A stretch of DNA of 64,000 bases, from NCBI RefSeq assembly GCF_950295315.1, contig NC_080172.1, positions 114,143,267 to 114,207,266 on the forward strand. The letters run 5' to 3'. The translations under genes and the position numbers were made by a program. The notes beneath the pieces are model-generated. The model was not told where the DNA came from. It saw only the letters and a list, made by a program, of their open reading frames with translations, and did not search any database. Of the stretch, positions 11,314-23,257 are shown piece by piece; positions within the stretch are counted from its first letter, which is position 1, and the number at the start of each line of letters is the position of its first letter. The DNA is from Erinaceus europaeus. Taxonomy: Eukaryota; Chordata; Mammalia; Eulipotyphla; Erinaceidae.

Positions 11314-11583
11314 TTTTTTTTCTTTTCTTTTCTTTTTTTTATTGCTGTAGTTACAACTGTTGTTGTTGTTGTTGTTGTTGTCATTGTTGGATAGGACAGA
11401 GAGGAATGGAGAGAGGAGGGAAAGACAGAGGGGAGAGAAAGATAGTCACCTGCAGACCTGCTTCACTGCCTGTGAAGTGACTCCCCTGCAGGTGGGGAAC
11501 CATGGGTTTGAACTGGGATCCTTCCGCCAGTCCTTGTGCTTTGCACCACATGCGCTTACCCCTCTGTGCTACCGCCCAATTCG
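11314..11583 (-). repeat. ERI-type SINE, form A
   Basis: A complete antisense A element with a GTT-repeat tail complement. Confidence 0.92.
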
Positions 11584-12399
11584 CTTTCTTTTCTTTTTTT
11601 TTTTTTTTTACCTTGCAGTATCCTTGCCATTATTCTCCCTGGGCCTTTTCAGCTCCAGTATTTGGTTGAGACCAGAGAGGAGACATGGGCCAGGGAACCA
11701 GCTGAGTTTAGGCCCCCATCAGTGGAACATGAAAACCCACCTGAGAACCAACTTTTGGCATCTCTCTCCTCCCTGGAAGGCAGGTTGTGTAGTGAGACCT
11801 GAAAGATCTCACCCGGGCTGTGCTGTGACTGTGCTGAGAGGAGGATGAGACAAAAGGCAGCACTTGACTTAGCCCAGGGACTGACCAAAACAGAAGACCT
11901 AGAGTGCTTGATTCCCTCAAGGCTGACTGCCGCAACCGGGCTGATGGTGGGTGGGGAGACCTCTGAGGCCACAGACTGTCCATCCACAGGTATGCAGAGT
12001 GTGAGTGCTTTGTGTTTCCACCTGTTCCGTGAACTGGATAGGCTTCATGCTCCACCACAGAGACTTAGGTGCTACTGAGTTGTCACCCTGCCAAATGTCT
12101 TTCCTAGGACTCTGCCTTTTGTGGAGGCTTTGGTTAGAGTCTTTGGAGACTCCCCAAGGCCCCTGGTCCAGAAGGCCTACTGCCTGGCTCTGTGCTCCAA
12201 CCTTTCCATGCTGAGCCAGCAGTGTGTAGCTGGTTCCAAACTGTGCTCAGCCAAGTAGAGGGGAGATGGAGACAGTTTCATGCAGGAAGGACAGGAAGGC
12301 GCAGGAAGAAAGCCACAAGAGCACGGCCAGAGACTTCCCTTGCCTGCTGTGCCTCAGACACATGGTCGGCTTTGCTGTCTCTACAAGTGGCTGCTACAC
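11584..12399. other. Unique stretch
   Basis: A poly-T run is followed by about 790 bp without a recognised repeat. Overlapping short frames on both strands show no known domain. Confidence 0.4.
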
Positions 12400-12678
12400 T
12401 GGGGGGCTGGGCAGTGGCGTAACCAGTTAACCACAAGTAGCACTAAGCGCAAGGATCCAGGTTCGAGCCTCCTGCTCTCCACCTGCAGGGGGGATGCTTC
12501 ACAAGCAGCAAAGCAGGTCTGCAGGTGTCTTTCATTCTCTCTCCCTCTCTGCATTTCCCTCCTCTCTCAGTTTCTCTCTGTCCCATCCAATAAAATGGAG
12601 GCGGGGGGAATAGCCACCAGGAGCAGTGGATTTGGAGCGTTGGCACCGAGTCCCAGTGATAACCCCGGAGGCAACAGA
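12400..12678 (+). repeat. ERI-type SINE, form C
   Basis: It has the head, the B box, then CCAATAAAATGG and the 3' block GGAGCAGTGGATTTGG...GATAACCCCGGAGGCAAC. Confidence 0.9.
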
Positions 12679-12679
12679 C

Positions 12680-12822
12680 ACTTACCAAGTGCCAGGCAGT
12701 CTTCTGACGCTCCCCGTGAGACGGAGTCACTTAGATGAGGAAGCCAAGGCTCAGAGAAGCAGTGTCACTCGCCCAACAAGACTGCACAGAACGTCTCCGG
12801 GATTCAAACCCAAGATTATGGA
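12680..12822 (+). repeat. MIR, ancient SINE
   Basis: The text matches the MIR core order: GTGCCAGGCA, then GATGAGGAAGCCAAGGCTCAGAGA, then GGATTCAAACCCA. Confidence 0.7.
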
Positions 12823-13174
12823 GGTGAGTCCCAAATCTTACCTATTGACAGCTGGACACAGCTGAGTGAAGCATAACCACTGCCACCGTCCAGCTGGGAT
12901 CATGCAGCCCAGGACATGTGGTTAGGCCTTGAGTTGGGGGAACCCTCTGCACATCCTTCCAGAAAACAGGGACGAGAGGGGGAAATAGAACTGGGGTTGA
13001 GGAAACATGTAGTTGACTTGTTTTTTTTCCTTGATCTGCTCTACCCACCCCACCCCCATTTCTATTCTGAGAACCCTGATGGTGTTGGCATCAGTGAAAC
13101 ACTCAACAGAAAGTCAGCTTTCCCTTCCCCTGACCTTTAGAGCAATCCCACAATGCTGTGAGGAGTGAAAACAC
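12823..13174. other. Unique stretch
   Basis: No feature is recognised beyond short frames. Confidence 0.4.
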
Positions 13175-14085
13175 TATTTCTTTTTATTATTATTATTAGT
13201 GATTTAATAATGATGAACAAGATTGCTGGATAATAGGGGTACAATTCCACACAGTTCCCACCACCAGAGTTCTGTGTCCCATCCCTCTCTGGAAGTACGG
13301 ACCAAAATTCTTTATGGGGTGCAGAAGGTGGAAGGTCTGGCTTCTGTAATTGCTTCTCCACAGGACATGGGCATTGGCAGGTTAAACCATAGCCCCAACC
13401 TGTTTCTGTCTTTCCCTGGTGGGGCAGGACTCTGGGAGAAATGAGATTTTTGGGACACAGTGGTGAGGTCATCTGCCTTGGGAAGTCAGGATGGAATCAT
13501 GGTCATATCTGCAACGTGGTGGCTGAAAGATATAAAGCAGGACAGATTGTTTAATTAACAGGAACCCAAAGGTAAGAATAGAGCAGATGAAACCAGGAGT
13601 CTTCATGTGGGAAGAAGCTAGGGAGTCTATTTTATCTATGTTCCAAGGGGCCCAGACTTTACTAATTTTTGCCTGAGCCTGATAGCTAACATGCAGGTGG
13701 CCTGCAAATATGGTCTGGGAAGATAGTGTCAGAGTTTAAAGTAGAACTAGAAAGCTGGATTAGGGCAGAGAGTAGCTCCTAACAGGAGGAAAATATATAA
13801 ATATAATTAACTGTTAACCCCATTGATCTGATCCAGGGTCCATATCCATTTATATTTAGCACAGAAGCCTGTGTAACCTCTGAGTCCCTATCAGTCTGAG
13901 CTCGAAGTCCATGAGCACAGCTGGAAACATTCCAGGCTGCTCTCATTTCAGGACCCATCTTCCTCGAACGGCAGAGTAGGCTGACCCAGCCTCTCTTCAG
14001 AAAGTGAGGCAGTCCTTAGCATTGCTGCTCTCCAGTGAGGGCAAGGTCCTAGAGAGACCCATGAAAGGGCTTCTGATGGAATCGA
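13175..14085 (-). repeat. 0.9-kb family, near full-length
   Basis: A long antisense copy with a small internal deletion near 13285. It stops at CTTCTGATGGAA, close to the 5' end shared with the other long copies. Confidence 0.85.
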
Positions 14086-14104
14086 ATTCCATTTACTTTT
14101 TAGT

Positions 14105-14334
14105 CTTTGAATTATTATTCTATACACAATCTATAATATGTCCTTGTTAATGTATTTTATTGTAATGAGAGAAAGATACTGAAAGAGAGAGGGAGAGAGA
14201 GGGATAGATGGAGAAAGACCAGAGCACTCACTGTTCATCTCTGGCTTATAATCGTGGTGGGAATTGAACGTGGGATCTGAGAGCCTCAGACATGAATGTC
14301 TTTTGCAGACCCGTGATGCTGTCTCTCCAGCCCA
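14105..14334 (-). repeat. D SINE
   Basis: Antisense: an A-rich purine tail (GAGAGAGGGAGAGAGAGGG), then TCTCTGGCTTATAATCGTGG, GGAATTGAAC, and a tRNA-like head ending CTCTCCAGCCC. Confidence 0.7.
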
Positions 14335-15451
14335 TTCTTGACCAAAGCGTGTTTCCTGTGGTGGCCACAGCTGGGGACCAAAGTATCACGTTAACCATTC
14401 CAGCCTCCATGGCTGCCTTGTATACCAACCAACCCTCTTCCTGCCTGTGTGGACTGTTCCAATCGATTTCTTTCAAACTCCATCTGTGTTTTAGGCAGTC
14501 CTGGGCCTTTCCAGCCTCTGATGTTTTGTCCTCGCCTCTCAGGGTGAGCTGATGACCTTTTCCCAGCCTTCTTCATGTGAGCAAGTACCATTCTGGGGAC
14601 TGCCTCTGGACCCGCAGGGGCTGCGTGTGCGTATTCAGCTCAGCGAGACTCTAATTACAGGCTTCTGCTAGAGACTGGTGATTTTGTGAGTCATTAGGAC
14701 GTGTGGCTGGGCTTTATAATATCTTCTGATGAGTTCTGTTTCTTTTTTTTTTTTTAATCTTCACCTATGATAGCATTTTCACTGAAGCAGAACACAGCAG
14801 CAGGATTGGTGGATGTCACAAACCCCAGATGCTTCTAGCTCAATATTAAAAGGGTCTTCTCCTCCCCATTCAGAGAAGTATTGATTTAGATTGGGCCCGA
14901 GGGGTGGAAGCTGACCTGTGTTTCCGTCTCTCTGTGTGTGTGTCTTGCTAATCAATATCCCAAAGCTGTGCCGGGTGGAGAGAGGAGTGGTGTTTGAGTA
15001 CCTGTATTGTGCTCCTTCTTGGGGTAAATTATAGGCTTTCAGGTGAGGTACCTCCATTTTGCAGAGATGGTGAGGAGTAGGTTTAATTAGCAAGATGACC
15101 TGCTGGGGGGGGGGGGGGGGACTGGCATCACTGAGAGCCTTTCTCCATGTGGTAGATGCCAGGCTGAGCCAGTCTCAGTCCATAACCACTTTCTTCCTGC
15201 AGACACCAGAATGCCCCCCCATGACACTGCCCTGAGTCCCAAGCTGTCCAAGGAAGAGAAAGAGGGCTGCGGAATGCCCACAGAGGGCTGAACCTTCAGA
15301 TGTTTGCCACGTTGAGCTAAGGATGCAGGGCTTCATCTTGTAGAAAAATTCCAGAATCAGTGCAGGATTAGACTTGACCTTGGACCCTTAGCTTTGATTG
15401 CCAGGGGTCTACTGGGAAGATTCATTGAGGGTGGGGTCCAAGAGGTACTAT
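14335..15451. other. Unique stretch
   Basis: It includes a poly-T run (14742-14754) and a poly-G run (15104-15120). No coding gene is recognised. Confidence 0.4.
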
Positions 15452-15809
15452 GTTCTCTCTCTCTGTCTCTCTCTGTCTCTCTATCTCTCTCTGTCTCTTT
15501 CTCTCACCACCACCCCCATAGACCTTGAAGTTACGAGCTGAATTCCAGCTCTGCTCCTTTCTTGCTATGTAACTTCACTGGCCCTCAGTTATCTGACTCA
15601 ACTCAGGAAAAATTATGGCTTTTCTACTCAAAAGCAAAAGACCATAGGCCTATGGTCCATGGGGTGGCTCAATGGATCAAGTTCTGGACTCTCAAACATG
15701 AAGTTGCCAGTTCAATCCCTGGTGCTGCTCTGTTGCCCTGCCTCCGAAAGTTCTGGACTCTCAAACATGAGGTTGCCAGTTCAATCCCTGGTATTGCATG
15801 TGTCAGAGG

Positions 15810-15858
<49 letters not shown>

Positions 15859-15975
15859 CCTCTCTCTCTCCACTGCTCAGCTCTGGCTTGTGGTGGTGGG
15901 GATTGAACCTGGGACTTTTGATGCTTCAGACATGAAAGGCTTTTTGCAGAATCATTATGCTATCTCCCCAGCCAT

Positions 15976-16035
<60 letters not shown>

Positions 16036-16150
16036 CACACACAACTAATTAACCATAGACCTTGGAGTTAAGGGTTGAATTCCAGCTCTGCTCCTATCTT
16101 GCTTTGTGACTTCACCAACCCTCAGTTACCCCAGCTGTAATGGGGCCAAT
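15452..16150. repeat. Duplicated (CT)n+MIR unit enclosing opposed D SINE pieces
   Basis: The MIR-like text CATAGACCTTG(A/G)AGTTA...GAATTCCAGCTCTGCTCCT occurs at 15517 and again at 16054, each time just after a (CT)n tract. Between them lie a sense tRNA-like piece (15650-15812) with its own 40-bp internal repeat, a (CT)n tract, and an antisense D SINE (15866-15975). Confidence 0.75.
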
Positions 16151-16852
16151 CATTGTGACTCCCTCCTGACTGGCTAAACTGCATAATGCCTCATGAAATA
16201 AAGTATGAAGAGAAGTTAGGTTTTGGCACAATGATTGTCATAGAATAAACTCTCCACCAAGGATTGTTGCTGAGGGACGGTGTCCAGTAGCTATTCTGGT
16301 TGTCATATTATGAAGTCCACACAGCGCTCCTGGCAGGATTTGGATGCGTCTCTGATAAGATAAGGAACCACAATGAGCAATGCAATTTCCAGCTCAGACC
16401 ACCAGTCCCACTGGGTGTCTGTGGATGTTACCCTCTTGAGTCTCCAAGCTTTTTCAGACACCAGACACAGTTCCCCACAGCAGACAGTCCCTTGGTCTCT
16501 CTGGATCTCTTCTCCCAACTCTGGGGGAATTGTCCCTTTGACCTTCCTTCTAAGATGTTTCCTATTACTGCCCCTGGCCCAATTCCCTCCGGGCACTTCC
16601 ACCCTGGGGACAAAGATCAGGAAGGTTTGCCTTACTTAATCTGTTTTCCTCTGGCACAAAAAGCTCCCTGAGGCACCTTGACTGAAGGACCCACTTTATC
16701 TGAGAGCAGGGAAGCAGAGTTGTAAAGAACTGTACAAATAGCTTGGGCCTGGTGTTTTATAGCACAGAAATCAATCACAAACTATAATCTCCATAGCGCA
16801 TGCTGCACTGCCATTGTTTCTGGTGGGATAGTAAAGAAAAAACTCTCTGGGC
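16151..16852. other. Unique stretch
   Basis: Frames on both strands at 16300-16671 have no recognised domain. Confidence 0.4.
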
Positions 16853-16995
16853 ATTTTCTCTGTCTCCCTCACCTATCACAATTTCTCCCTGTCCTATCCA
16901 ATTAAAAAAATAAAATAAAATAATGGGCCACCAAGGGCAATGGAGCTGTAATGCCAGCACAAAGCCTCAGTGAAAATCTTGGAGGAAAAAAAAAA
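16853..16995 (+). repeat. ERI-type SINE, form C, 3' fragment
   Basis: Only the CT-rich part, CCAATTAAAA and the diverged 3' block remain. Confidence 0.7.
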
Positions 16996-17034
16996 TTTTA
17001 AGCTGCATATACATATATATGAAATCTCAAAGAA

Positions 17035-17322
17035 GGGGGCTGGGTGGTGGTGCACTGGATTAAGCACACATAGTACTAAGCACAAGGACCCATGCAAGAA
17101 TCTTGGTTCAAGAACCTGGATCCCACCTGCAGGGGAGATGCTTCAAAGCGATGAAGCAGGTCTGAAGATATTTTTATTTTTCCCTCTCTATCTACCCCTC
17201 CCCCTTCAATTTCTCTCTGTCCTATCCAATAAAATGGGGGGGGGGGAGCTGCCAGGACCAGTGGATTCATAGTGCAGGCACCAGGCCCAAACAATAATCC
17301 TGGAGGCAAAAATAACAATAAA
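17035..17322 (+). repeat. ERI-type SINE, form C, with target duplication
   Basis: A full-length element flanked by AAATCTCAA at about 17021 and 17327. Confidence 0.9.
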
Positions 17323-17417
17323 ATAAAATCTCAATCTAAATTATCTTTAAGTTAAAAAGGAGAGAGAAAAGGAGGGAAAGGAAAGAAGGAAGGAGAGAAA
17401 AAAGAAAAATAGCTATA
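17323..17417. other. Purine-rich spacer
   Basis: A GGAAGG/GGAGAAAA run lies between two repeats. Confidence 0.5.
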
Positions 17418-17750
17418 TCCCTGGGCAGACGACCTCACTAATGTGGCCTGGAACCTCACTTCTCCAGAGGCCTGTCCCACTAGGGAAAGAGAGAGACAGG
17501 TTGGGGGTCTGGATTCATCTGCCAATCCCTATGTCCAGTGGAGAAGCAATTACAGAAGCCAGGACTCCCACCTTCTGCTCCCCATAATGATCTTGGGTCC
17601 ATACTCCCAGTGGGATAAAGAATAGAAAAGCTTCCAATGGTAAGGGACAGGATATGGCAATCTGATGGAGTGAACTGTGAATTATACCCCTTTTATTCCA
17701 CAATCTTGTCGATCAGTATTAAATCACTAATAATAATAATAATAATAATA
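17418..17750 (+). repeat. 0.9-kb family, 5'-truncated
   Basis: It runs from CCTGGGCAGACGACCTCA to an (AAT)n tail, directly upstream of the L1 nest. Confidence 0.85.
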
Positions 17751-17751
17751 A

Positions 17752-17775
17752 AAAGTTGAAAAATAAGAAAACACA
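17752..17775 (+). mobile_element. Upstream sliver of outer L1 3' UTR
   Basis: AGTTGAAAAATAAG matches the L1 3' UTR at about 22303. The outer L1 resumes at 22551. The inner L1 inserted here and duplicated GAAAAATAAGAAAACACA. Confidence 0.65.
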
Positions 17776-18137
17776 GATGGGACTTCTGGAGGTGTGGCTG
17801 CAGAGAAGCAGCCACTGTGTTTCTCTCCTCTCTTCTCCGGGGTCAACTAGGAATACCAAAGGAGACCACCTGGGACCTCAACAAGATAGGACTAGAATGA
17901 ATTCAGGCACCCTCCAAATCACCAGTCAGTGATTAAGCTAAGAAGCCTACTTATAGTTTAAAAGCCCTCAGTCTCCCATAGCCTACAGGGAAGAAAAATA
18001 ACCCTTTAATTACCTTACTTAGACACAACTCAATCCAGGCAAAAGTGATCAGTAATTTGAAAAGTACTGAGAGAGAGAGAGAGAGACCTCATAACATATT
18101 GTATAAAATAGTTAAACCAACAAGAAGAAATACTGGA

Positions 18138-18900
18138 GAAATGAACCAGGACAAGAGTCCAGCTAAAGGGTGAAGCACAAAATGAGGTCAACATCCAAAC
18201 ACTAGTTACGGAAATAATAACAGGAGTGAGTAAAGAATTTGAAAGAATTGTCACCAGAAATGCAGAAACAACAAATGAGACTCTGGAAGAAAACACTAAT
18301 TATCTCAAGGTTATTAGAGAGCTGAAAGCTGAAATAGCTGAGAACACAACTAGCTGAACAAACTAAAACAATATCAGAACAGGGTAACAAAATAGATGAA
18401 CTCCAGAAAACAGTAGAGGGGAGAGAGAACAGAATAAATGAGGCTGAAGACAGAATTAGCAAGATTGAGGATGAATTAGAAACAACTGAAAAAGAAGTTA
18501 GAGATGTCAAAAAGAGACTAAGAGACACTGAAAACAATAACAGAGACCTATGGGATGACTTCAAAAGAATTAATACTGGCTTAATTAAGACACATGATAT
18601 TTAGAATGGAAAGGAATAAGGATAAAGAAAGGATCCTGAAGGCTGCAAGAGAAAAACAAAGAGTCACCTACAGAGGAAAACCCATAAGATTAACAGCAGA
18701 CTTCTCCACACAAACACTACAGACCAGAAGAGAATGGCAAGGTATCTATCAAGTGCTCAATGAGAAAGGCTTTCAGCCAAGACTACTGTATCCTGATAGA
18801 CTTTCATTCAGACTAGATGGAGGCATAAAAACCTTCATAAAAAGGGCAGGAACAGCTATTCTTATATATGACATGATAGACTTTAAAATAAATAAAATTT
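18138..18900 (+). pseudogene. L1 ORF1 remnant (RNA-binding chaperone), broken
   Basis: ORF1p normally forms a coiled-coil trimer that binds L1 RNA. Here the ATG at 18138 is followed after 10 codons by a stop. The minus-strand copy has extra bases (ATCCCCCC and AAT) at this place, so short deletions shifted the frame. The heptad-rich coiled-coil part is readable at about 18400-18590 (RISKIEDELETTEKEVRDVK). The RRM part that should follow is absent: the coiled coil joins near 18596 to the C-terminal domain (18620-18860; motifs ILKAAREKQRVTY and PIRLTADFSTQTLQTRREWQ). The deletion is probably about 200 bp. The stop and the deletion make it non-functional. Confidence 0.85.
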
Positions 18901-19089
18901 AAAAAGATAGGGAAGGACACTAATGCTCAGAGGATCAGTCAATCAAGAGGACTTAATCAGAAAATCAATAAAGACATGAGGGAGCTAAATGAGGAGACAG
19001 ATAAACAAGAACTATTGGACATTTCAGAGTCATTCATCCCAAGAAACTGGAATACACATTTTACTCAAGTCCACATGGGTCATTCATTC

Positions 19090-21980
19090 CCATATTGTTA
19101 GGCCACAAAGAGAGCATCAGGAAATTCAAGAGCATTGAAATCATCCCAAGCATCTTCTCAGACCACAGTGGAATGAAACTAACACTTAACAATCAACAAA
19201 AGATTAGTAATAGTCCCAAAATGTGGAAGCTCAACAGTACACTACTAAACAACTACTGGATCAAAGAGGAACTAAAGGAAGAAATCAAAATGCTTTGAAA
19301 GTTCAATGAAAATGAAGACACAAGCTATCAAAATATTTGGGACACAACTAAGGCAGTACTGAGAGGGAAGTTCATAGTCATACAAGCACACATTAGGAAA
19401 CAACAACAACAAAAAAGCACAAATAAACAGCCTGATTGCACATCTTAAAGACCTAGAAGAAGAAGAAGAAGACCAAAGGAACCCTAAAGCAACCAGAAGG
19501 ACAGAAATAACTAAAGTTAGGGCAGAAATCAATACCATTGAAATTAAGAAAACCATACAAAAGATCAATGAAAGTAAATGTTGGTTCTTCGAAAGAGTGA
19601 ACAAAATCAACAAACTATTATCCAGACAAAACAAAAAAGGGAGAAGACCCAAATAAATTGGATTGTAAATGAAAGAGGAGGTATCACAACAGACACTGCA
19701 GAAATTCAACATATCATACGAGACTTCTATGAACAACTATATGCCACCAAGCTAGAGAATCTAGAAGAAATGGACAAGTTCCTAGAAGCCTATAAACTTC
19801 CAAAACTAAGTAAAGAGGAAGTAGATAACATGAACAGGCCCATCACAGATAATGAAATTGAAACAGTTATTAAAAACCTTCCCAAAAATAAATGTCCTGG
19901 ACCAGCTGGTTTTAAAAATGAATTCTACAAAACCTTCAAAGAAGAATTAATACCTCTACTTTTAAAAGTCTTCCAGAAGATTGAAGACACTGGAATACTT
20001 CCTTCCAGTTTCTATGAAGCCAACATTACTTTGATACCAAAAGCAGACAGGGACACATCCAAAAAAGAAAACTACAGACCAATATCTCTGATGAACATAG
20101 ATGTGAAAATATTGAACAAAATTCTAGCCAAACTGATACAGTAGTATATACAAAAGATTATTCATCATGACCAAGTGGGGTTTAGCCCAGGGATGCAAGG
20201 TTGGTTTAATATACATAAATCAATCAACATGATTTACCACATCAACAAAAGCAAGACCAAAAACCACATGGTCATATCAATAGGGCAGAGAAAGCCTTTG
20301 ACAAAATACAACATACCTTTATGATCAAAACACTACAAAAAATGGGAATAGATGGAAAATTTCTGTAGATAGTGGAGTCTATATATAGTAAACCTACAGC
20401 CAACATCATACTCAATGGTGAGAAACTGGAAGCATTTCCACTCAGATCAGGTACTAGACAGGGATGACCACTGTCACCATTACTATTCAACATAGTGTTG
20501 GAAGTTCTTGCCATAGCAATCAGGCAGGAACAAGGAATTCAAGGCATATAGATGGAAAAGAAGAAGTCAAACTCTTCCTATTTTCAGATGACATGATAGT
20601 ATACATAGAAAAACCTAAGGAATCCGGCAAGAAGCTTTTGGAAATCATCAGGCAATACAGTAAAGTGTCAGGCTACAAAATTAGCATTCAAAAGTCAGTG
20701 ACATTCCTCTATGCAAACACTAAGTTAGAAGAAGTTGAAATCCAGAAATCAATTCCTTTTACTGTAGCAACAAAAACGATAAAATATCTAGGAGTAAACC
20801 TAACCAAAGAAGTGAAAGACTTGTATACTGAAAATTATGAGTCACTACTAAAGGAAATTGAAAAAGACACAAAGAAGTGGAAAGGTATTCCATGTTCATG
20901 GGTTGTAAGAATTAACATCATCAAAATGAATATACTACCCAGAGCCATCTACAAATTTAATGCTATCCCCATCAAGATCCCAAGCACATTTTTTAGGAGA
21001 ATAGAACAAATGCTACAGATGTTTATCTGGAACCAGAAAAGACCTAGAATTGCCAAAACAATCTTGAGAAGAAAGAACAGAACTGGAGGCATCATACTCC
21101 CAGACCTCAAATTGTATTATAGGGCCATTGTAATCAAAACTGCTTGGTCCTGGAACATGGATAGACACACTGACCAGTGGAATAGAATTGAGATCCCAGA
21201 AGTAAGCCCCCACACTTATGGACATCTAATCTTTGACAAAGGTACCCAAACTATTAAATGGGGAAAGCAGAGTCTCTTCAACAAATGGTGTTGGAAAAAA
21301 TGGGTTGGAACATGCAGAAGAATGAAACTGAACCACTATATGTCACCAAATACAAAAGTAAATTCCAGGTGAATCAAGGACTTGAATGTTAGACCAGAAA
21401 ATTTCAAATACTTAAGGAAAATATTGGCAGAACTCTTTTTCTGAATAAATGTTAAAGACATCTTCAGTGAAACGAATCCAACTACAAAGAAGAATAAGGC
21501 AAGTATAAACCTATGGGACTACATCAAATTAAAAAGCTTCTGCACAGCAAAAGAAACCACTACCCAAACCAAGAGACCCCACACAGAATGGGAGAAGATC
21601 TTTACATGCCACACATCAGATAAGAGTTTAATAACCAACATATATAAAGAGCTTGCCAGACTCAACAACAAGACAACAAATAACCCCATCCAAAAATTGG
21701 GGGGGGACTTGGACAGAATATTCACCACAGAAGATTTCCAAAAGGCTGAGAAACACATGAAAAAATGCTCCAAGTCTTTGAGAAATGCAAATAAAGACAA
21801 CAATGAGATTCCACTTCACTCCTGTGAGAATGTCATACATCAGAAAAGGTAACAGCAACAAATGTTGGAGATGGTGTAGGGTCAATGGAACCCTCCTGCA
21901 CTGCTGGTGGGAATGGAAATTGGCCCAACCTCTGTGGAGAACAGTCTGGAGAACTCTCAGAAGGCTAGAAATGGACCTAC
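19090..21980 (+). pseudogene. L1 ORF2 remnant (endonuclease-reverse transcriptase), broken
   Basis: ORF2p nicks DNA and reverse-transcribes L1 RNA. Most of the APE-type endonuclease is deleted; only its C-terminal end is left (19095-19298, EIIPSIFSDHSGMKL). The reverse transcriptase is split over two open pieces. The first (19578-20144) contains [15 protein letters not shown] and [20 protein letters not shown]. The second (20464-21372) contains the catalytic-type motif FSDDMIVY, where L1 usually has FADDM, and the thumb region (KYLGVNL). Stops at about 20145, at 20461 (TGA in the GXRQGCP-type region) and at 21372 interrupt it. The C-terminal part is still recognisable at 21785-22069. Non-functional. 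Confidence 0.92.
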
Positions 21981-22550
21981 CCTATGATCTTGCAATTCCT
22001 CTCCTGAGGATATATCATAAGAAACTCAACACACCCATCAAAAAGATCTGTCTACACATATGTTCTTAGCAACACAATTTTTAATAGCCAAAACCTGGAA
22101 GCAACCCAGGTGTTCAGCAACAGATGAGTGGCTTAGCAAGTTGTGGACTATATATACAATGGAATACTACTCAACTATAAAAACGGTGACTTCACCGTTT
22201 TCAGCCGATCTTGATGGAGCTTGAAGAAATCATGTCAAGTGAAATAAGTCAGAAACAGAAGGATGAATATGGGATGATCTCTCTCTCTCTCAGGCAGAAG
22301 TTGAAAAATAAGATCGGAAGAGAAAACACAAATAGAACCTGAACTGGAATTGGCATATTGCACCAAAGTAAAAGACTCTGGGGTGGGTGAGTGGGGGGAG
22401 AGTATGGGTCCAAGAATGATGACAGAGGCCCTAGTGGGGGTTGTATTGTTATATGGAAAACTGGGAAATGTTATGCATGTACAAACTATTGTATTTGCTG
22501 TCAAATGTAAAACATTAATTTCCCAATAAAAAAGATTTTTAAAAAAGAAA

Positions 22551-22790
22551 GAAAATATGAAAACACAAAACAAAATTTGGACTAAATTTGGTGTATTACA
22601 CCAATGTAAAAGACTCTGGAGTGGGGGGGAGGGTTCAGGTCCTGAAACATGATGGCAGAGGAGGACCTAGAGGGGGTTGAATTATTATGTAAAAAACTGA
22701 GAAATGTTACATATGTATGTATAAACTACTGTATTTTACTGTTGACTAAAAACCATTAATCCCTTCAATAAAGAATATATATCCCATTTT
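22551..22790 (+). mobile_element. Outer L1 3' UTR, downstream part
   Basis: It resembles the inner L1's 3' UTR (GTAAAAGACTCTGGAGTGGG; GAGGGGGTTGAAT; CTACTGTATTTTACTGT) but is more diverged, and it ends TTCAATAAAGAATA. It is the target into which the inner L1 inserted. Confidence 0.8.
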
Positions 22791-22820
22791 TTTCTATGGT
22801 CCTATCTTCTCTTCCTTTCT

Positions 22821-23123
22821 TTTTTTTTTTAAATTTTTTATTTACATTTATTTATTTTCCCCTTTGTTGCCCTTGTTTTTTATTGTTATTGTAGTTATTA
22901 TCGTTGTTATTGATGTTGTCGTTAGATAGGACAGAGAGAAATGGAGAGAGGAGGGGAAGACAGAGAGGGGGAGAGAAAGATAGACACCTGCAGACCTGCT
23001 TCACCGCCTGTGAAGTGACTTCTCTGCAGGTGGGGAGCTGGGGGCTGGAACCAGGATCCTTTTACAGGTCCTTGCATTTTGTGCCACGTGTGCTTAATCT
23101 GCTGCCCTACGGCCCGACTCACT
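22821..23123 (-). repeat. ERI-type SINE, form A, with 16-bp target duplication
   Basis: TCTTCTCTTCCTTTCT stands before (22805) and after (23124) the element. Confidence 0.92.
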
Positions 23124-23257
23124 CTTCTCTTCCTTTCTAAGTCACTCCTATACCTATCACTACATCTGAATGTTTTTTCTGTTTCCTCTTCTCTCTCTGG
23201 GTCCTGATGGAATTGGGGTTCATAGCCCTCTAATTATCTGCCCCACTGTTTCTCCTC

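Larger units (their letters stand above)
17776..22550 (+). mobile_element. L1 retrotransposon, 5'-complete but internally deleted and inactive
   Basis: The order is 5' UTR (17776-18137), ORF1 remnant (18138-18900), ORF2 remnant (about 19090-21980), then a 3' UTR ending CCAATAAAAAAG at about 22536. The 5' start matches the 5' end of the minus-strand L1 at 11237. Length is 4.8 kb, against about 6 kb usual for mammalian L1; the missing parts are in the 5' UTR, mid ORF1 and the ORF2 endonuclease. A target duplication of about 17 bp (GAAAAATAAGAAAACACA, 17758; GAAAATATGAAAACACA, 22551) flanks it. The host site was the 3' UTR of another L1. Confidence 0.92.
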
